Assembly: GCA_014802265.1 (NCBI GenBank)
Contig: JAAVCP010000028.1
Span: forward strand, 124,001 to 188,000
Source of the DNA: Bacteroides sp.
Lineage (GTDB): Bacteria; Bacteroidota; Bacteroidia; Bacteroidales; Muribaculaceae
DNA length: 64,000 nucleotides
Direction: 5' to 3'
Part shown: positions 63,116-64,000 of the stretch, one piece after another
Layout of the letters: each line of letters opens with the position of its first letter
How positions within the stretch are numbered: the first letter of the stretch is position 1
The notes under the pieces: model-generated
What the model was told of the DNA's origin: nothing
What the model saw: the letters and a program-made list of their open reading frames with translations, nothing else
The model's database searches: none
Program-made: the position numbers and the translations under genes

Positions 63116-64000
63116 ATGATAAGTAAACACCCTATTTCGATGGTGGCGGGAGTCGCCACCATCGCTATTTTTAGCATAGCAGCCACATCATGCTCACAAG
63201 TGCGTGAAGGTAATGATGGGTATGAGGTGACAGTCAATAACAAGACAATCACCGTACAACCCCTGACTAACGATATCTTCCGTATCACCACCTCACCCAA
63301 GGGGAAGACTCTTAACTACCGGGAGTCTCAGTCAGCCATACTCAAACCATCTGACGACGTGAAGGTAACAACCGACAAATCGTGGGAAACGTATACCTTC
63401 TCCACTCCTACCACCACAGTGAGCATTGACCGCAAGACAGGGGCTGTGACTTTCCTTGATGCTAATGGTAAGACTCTGTTGTCTGAAATCGGAGGAGTTG
63501 ACAACTCCGGCAATGTAAAGACCGTTACCTTCATCGGAGATCCTCGTCAATGCTTTTTCGGCGGCGGCGAGAGAGGTCACAAGTTGGATCTTAACGGCGA
63601 GTTGCTGACCATGTATAACCGACAGAACTACGGCTACACGGCAGGCGACCAGCGTATCTCCCAGATGGGTATATCTGTGCCATACGTTGTTTCTGACAAG
63701 GGTTATGGCATATTGTTTGATGACTACAATGAGGCACTCCTGGTGCTCGGTGACACAATAAAATATGAGTCAGACACCCCAAACCCGCTCTCATATTATT
63801 TCATCAACGGCAACCATACTATTGCCGGGACAACTGAGGGCTATACCCAACTGACCGGCAGACAAGACCTCCCGCCGTTCTGGAGCCTCGGCTATATCAC
63901 CTCAAAATATGGCTATCATAACCAAGACGAGGCGGTGGGTGCCATTGACTCACTGAAGACACGCGGCTATCCTGTCGATGGAATCGTGCTCGACCTTTAT
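63116..64000 (+). CDS. Glycoside hydrolase family 31 lipoprotein, N-terminal part
   Basis: 295 codons, cut by the right edge of the window. The start gives a lipoprotein signal (MVAGVATIAIFSIAATSC) with lipidation at Cys26. The N-terminal beta-sandwich (FFGGGERGHKLDLNGELL and VSDKGYGILFDDYNEA) and the first strands of the barrel (PPFWSLGYITSKYGYHNQDE and YPVDGIVLDLY) are those of GH31 alpha-glucosidases and alpha-xylosidases. The catalytic aspartates lie beyond the edge. Secreted or surface-attached glycan degradation is the likely role. Confidence 0.85.
   Translation, partial: MISKHPISMVAGVATIAIFSIAATSCSQVREGNDGYEVTVNNKTITVQPLTNDIFRITTSPKGKTLNYRESQSAILKPSDDVKVTTDKSWETYTFSTPTTTVSIDRKTGAVTFLDANGKTLLSEIGGVDNSGNVKTVTFIGDPRQCFFGGGERGHKLDLNGELLTMYNRQNYGYTAGDQRISQMGISVPYVVSDKGYGILFDDYNEALLVLGDTIKYESDTPNPLSYYFINGNHTIAGTTEGYTQLTGRQDLPPFWSLGYITSKYGYHNQDEAVGAIDSLKTRGYPVDGIVLDLY

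Overview
The window reads as a chromosomal segment of a gut Bacteroidales bacterium, most likely Muribaculaceae. The evidence is a fused-style fumarate reductase/succinate dehydrogenase set in the order C-A-B, secreted proteins ending in a type IX-like sorting tail (a KGV/SNG...YSDGT...K-V/I-I-K pattern), lipoproteins and domains restricted to Bacteroidetes (DUF4230, DUF4834, PCMD, GEVED), psd-pssA next to DUF4834, carboxynorspermidine dehydrogenase, and promoters of the Bacteroidetes type (TTTG, about 20 bases, TAnnTTTG). Family placement is inference. No rRNA, tRNA or CRISPR array was seen.

Layout. 1-2 kb: start of a secreted fibronectin-type protein and a TPR/AraC membrane regulator. 2-9.7 kb: lpxB with two DUF4230 genes, the frdCAB operon and a glycosyltransferase. 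10-31 kb: an accessory block of secreted, sorting-tailed proteins alternating with TPR/AraC membrane regulators, plus a MntA/HepT toxin-antitoxin pair, an HdeD-like membrane protein, and a PCMD lipoprotein next to an outer-membrane barrel. 31.7-36.8 kb: a small PH-like membrane protein, a sugar aminotransferase split by an in-frame nuclease insertion, a RelE-type toxin-antitoxin pair and a C69 dipeptidase. 36.8-40.2 kb: yebC and pheT. 41.3-46.2 kb: the most unusual locus, a peptide-modification operon. 46.5-52.9 kb: a candidate tiny gene, a 1472-residue secreted protein and a TPR/LuxR regulator. 52.9-64 kb: housekeeping genes (sensor kinase, HAD phosphatase, pssA, psd, diacylglycerol kinase, SGNH hydrolase, flippase-like protein, birA, tsaE, carboxynorspermidine dehydrogenase) and the start of a GH31 glycosidase.

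The locus of greatest interest is 41333-46242 on the minus strand. A 103-residue precursor has a twin-arginine (Tat) signal followed by 13 cysteines in a nearly perfect C-X3 repeat. Downstream lie a radical SAM/SPASM enzyme, a SPASM protein lacking the radical SAM cysteines, an exported protein with four DnaJ-type CxxCxGxG units, a 91-residue CXXX-system accessory protein, and then TatA and TatC. The operon starts at a strong Bacteroidetes promoter and has a ~325-nt structured leader with mutually exclusive pairings resembling an antiterminator/terminator switch; a perfect 36-bp palindrome sits between the precursor and the first maturase. I read this as a ribosomally made, cytoplasmically modified Cys-rich peptide exported in folded form by its own Tat translocase. 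The product and function are not known from sequence.

The second unusual item is the aminotransferase at 32587-34320, whose reading frame stays open through a ~580-bp insertion that carries a complete DUF559 (Vsr-like) nuclease domain and is bordered by GC-rich palindromic repeats.
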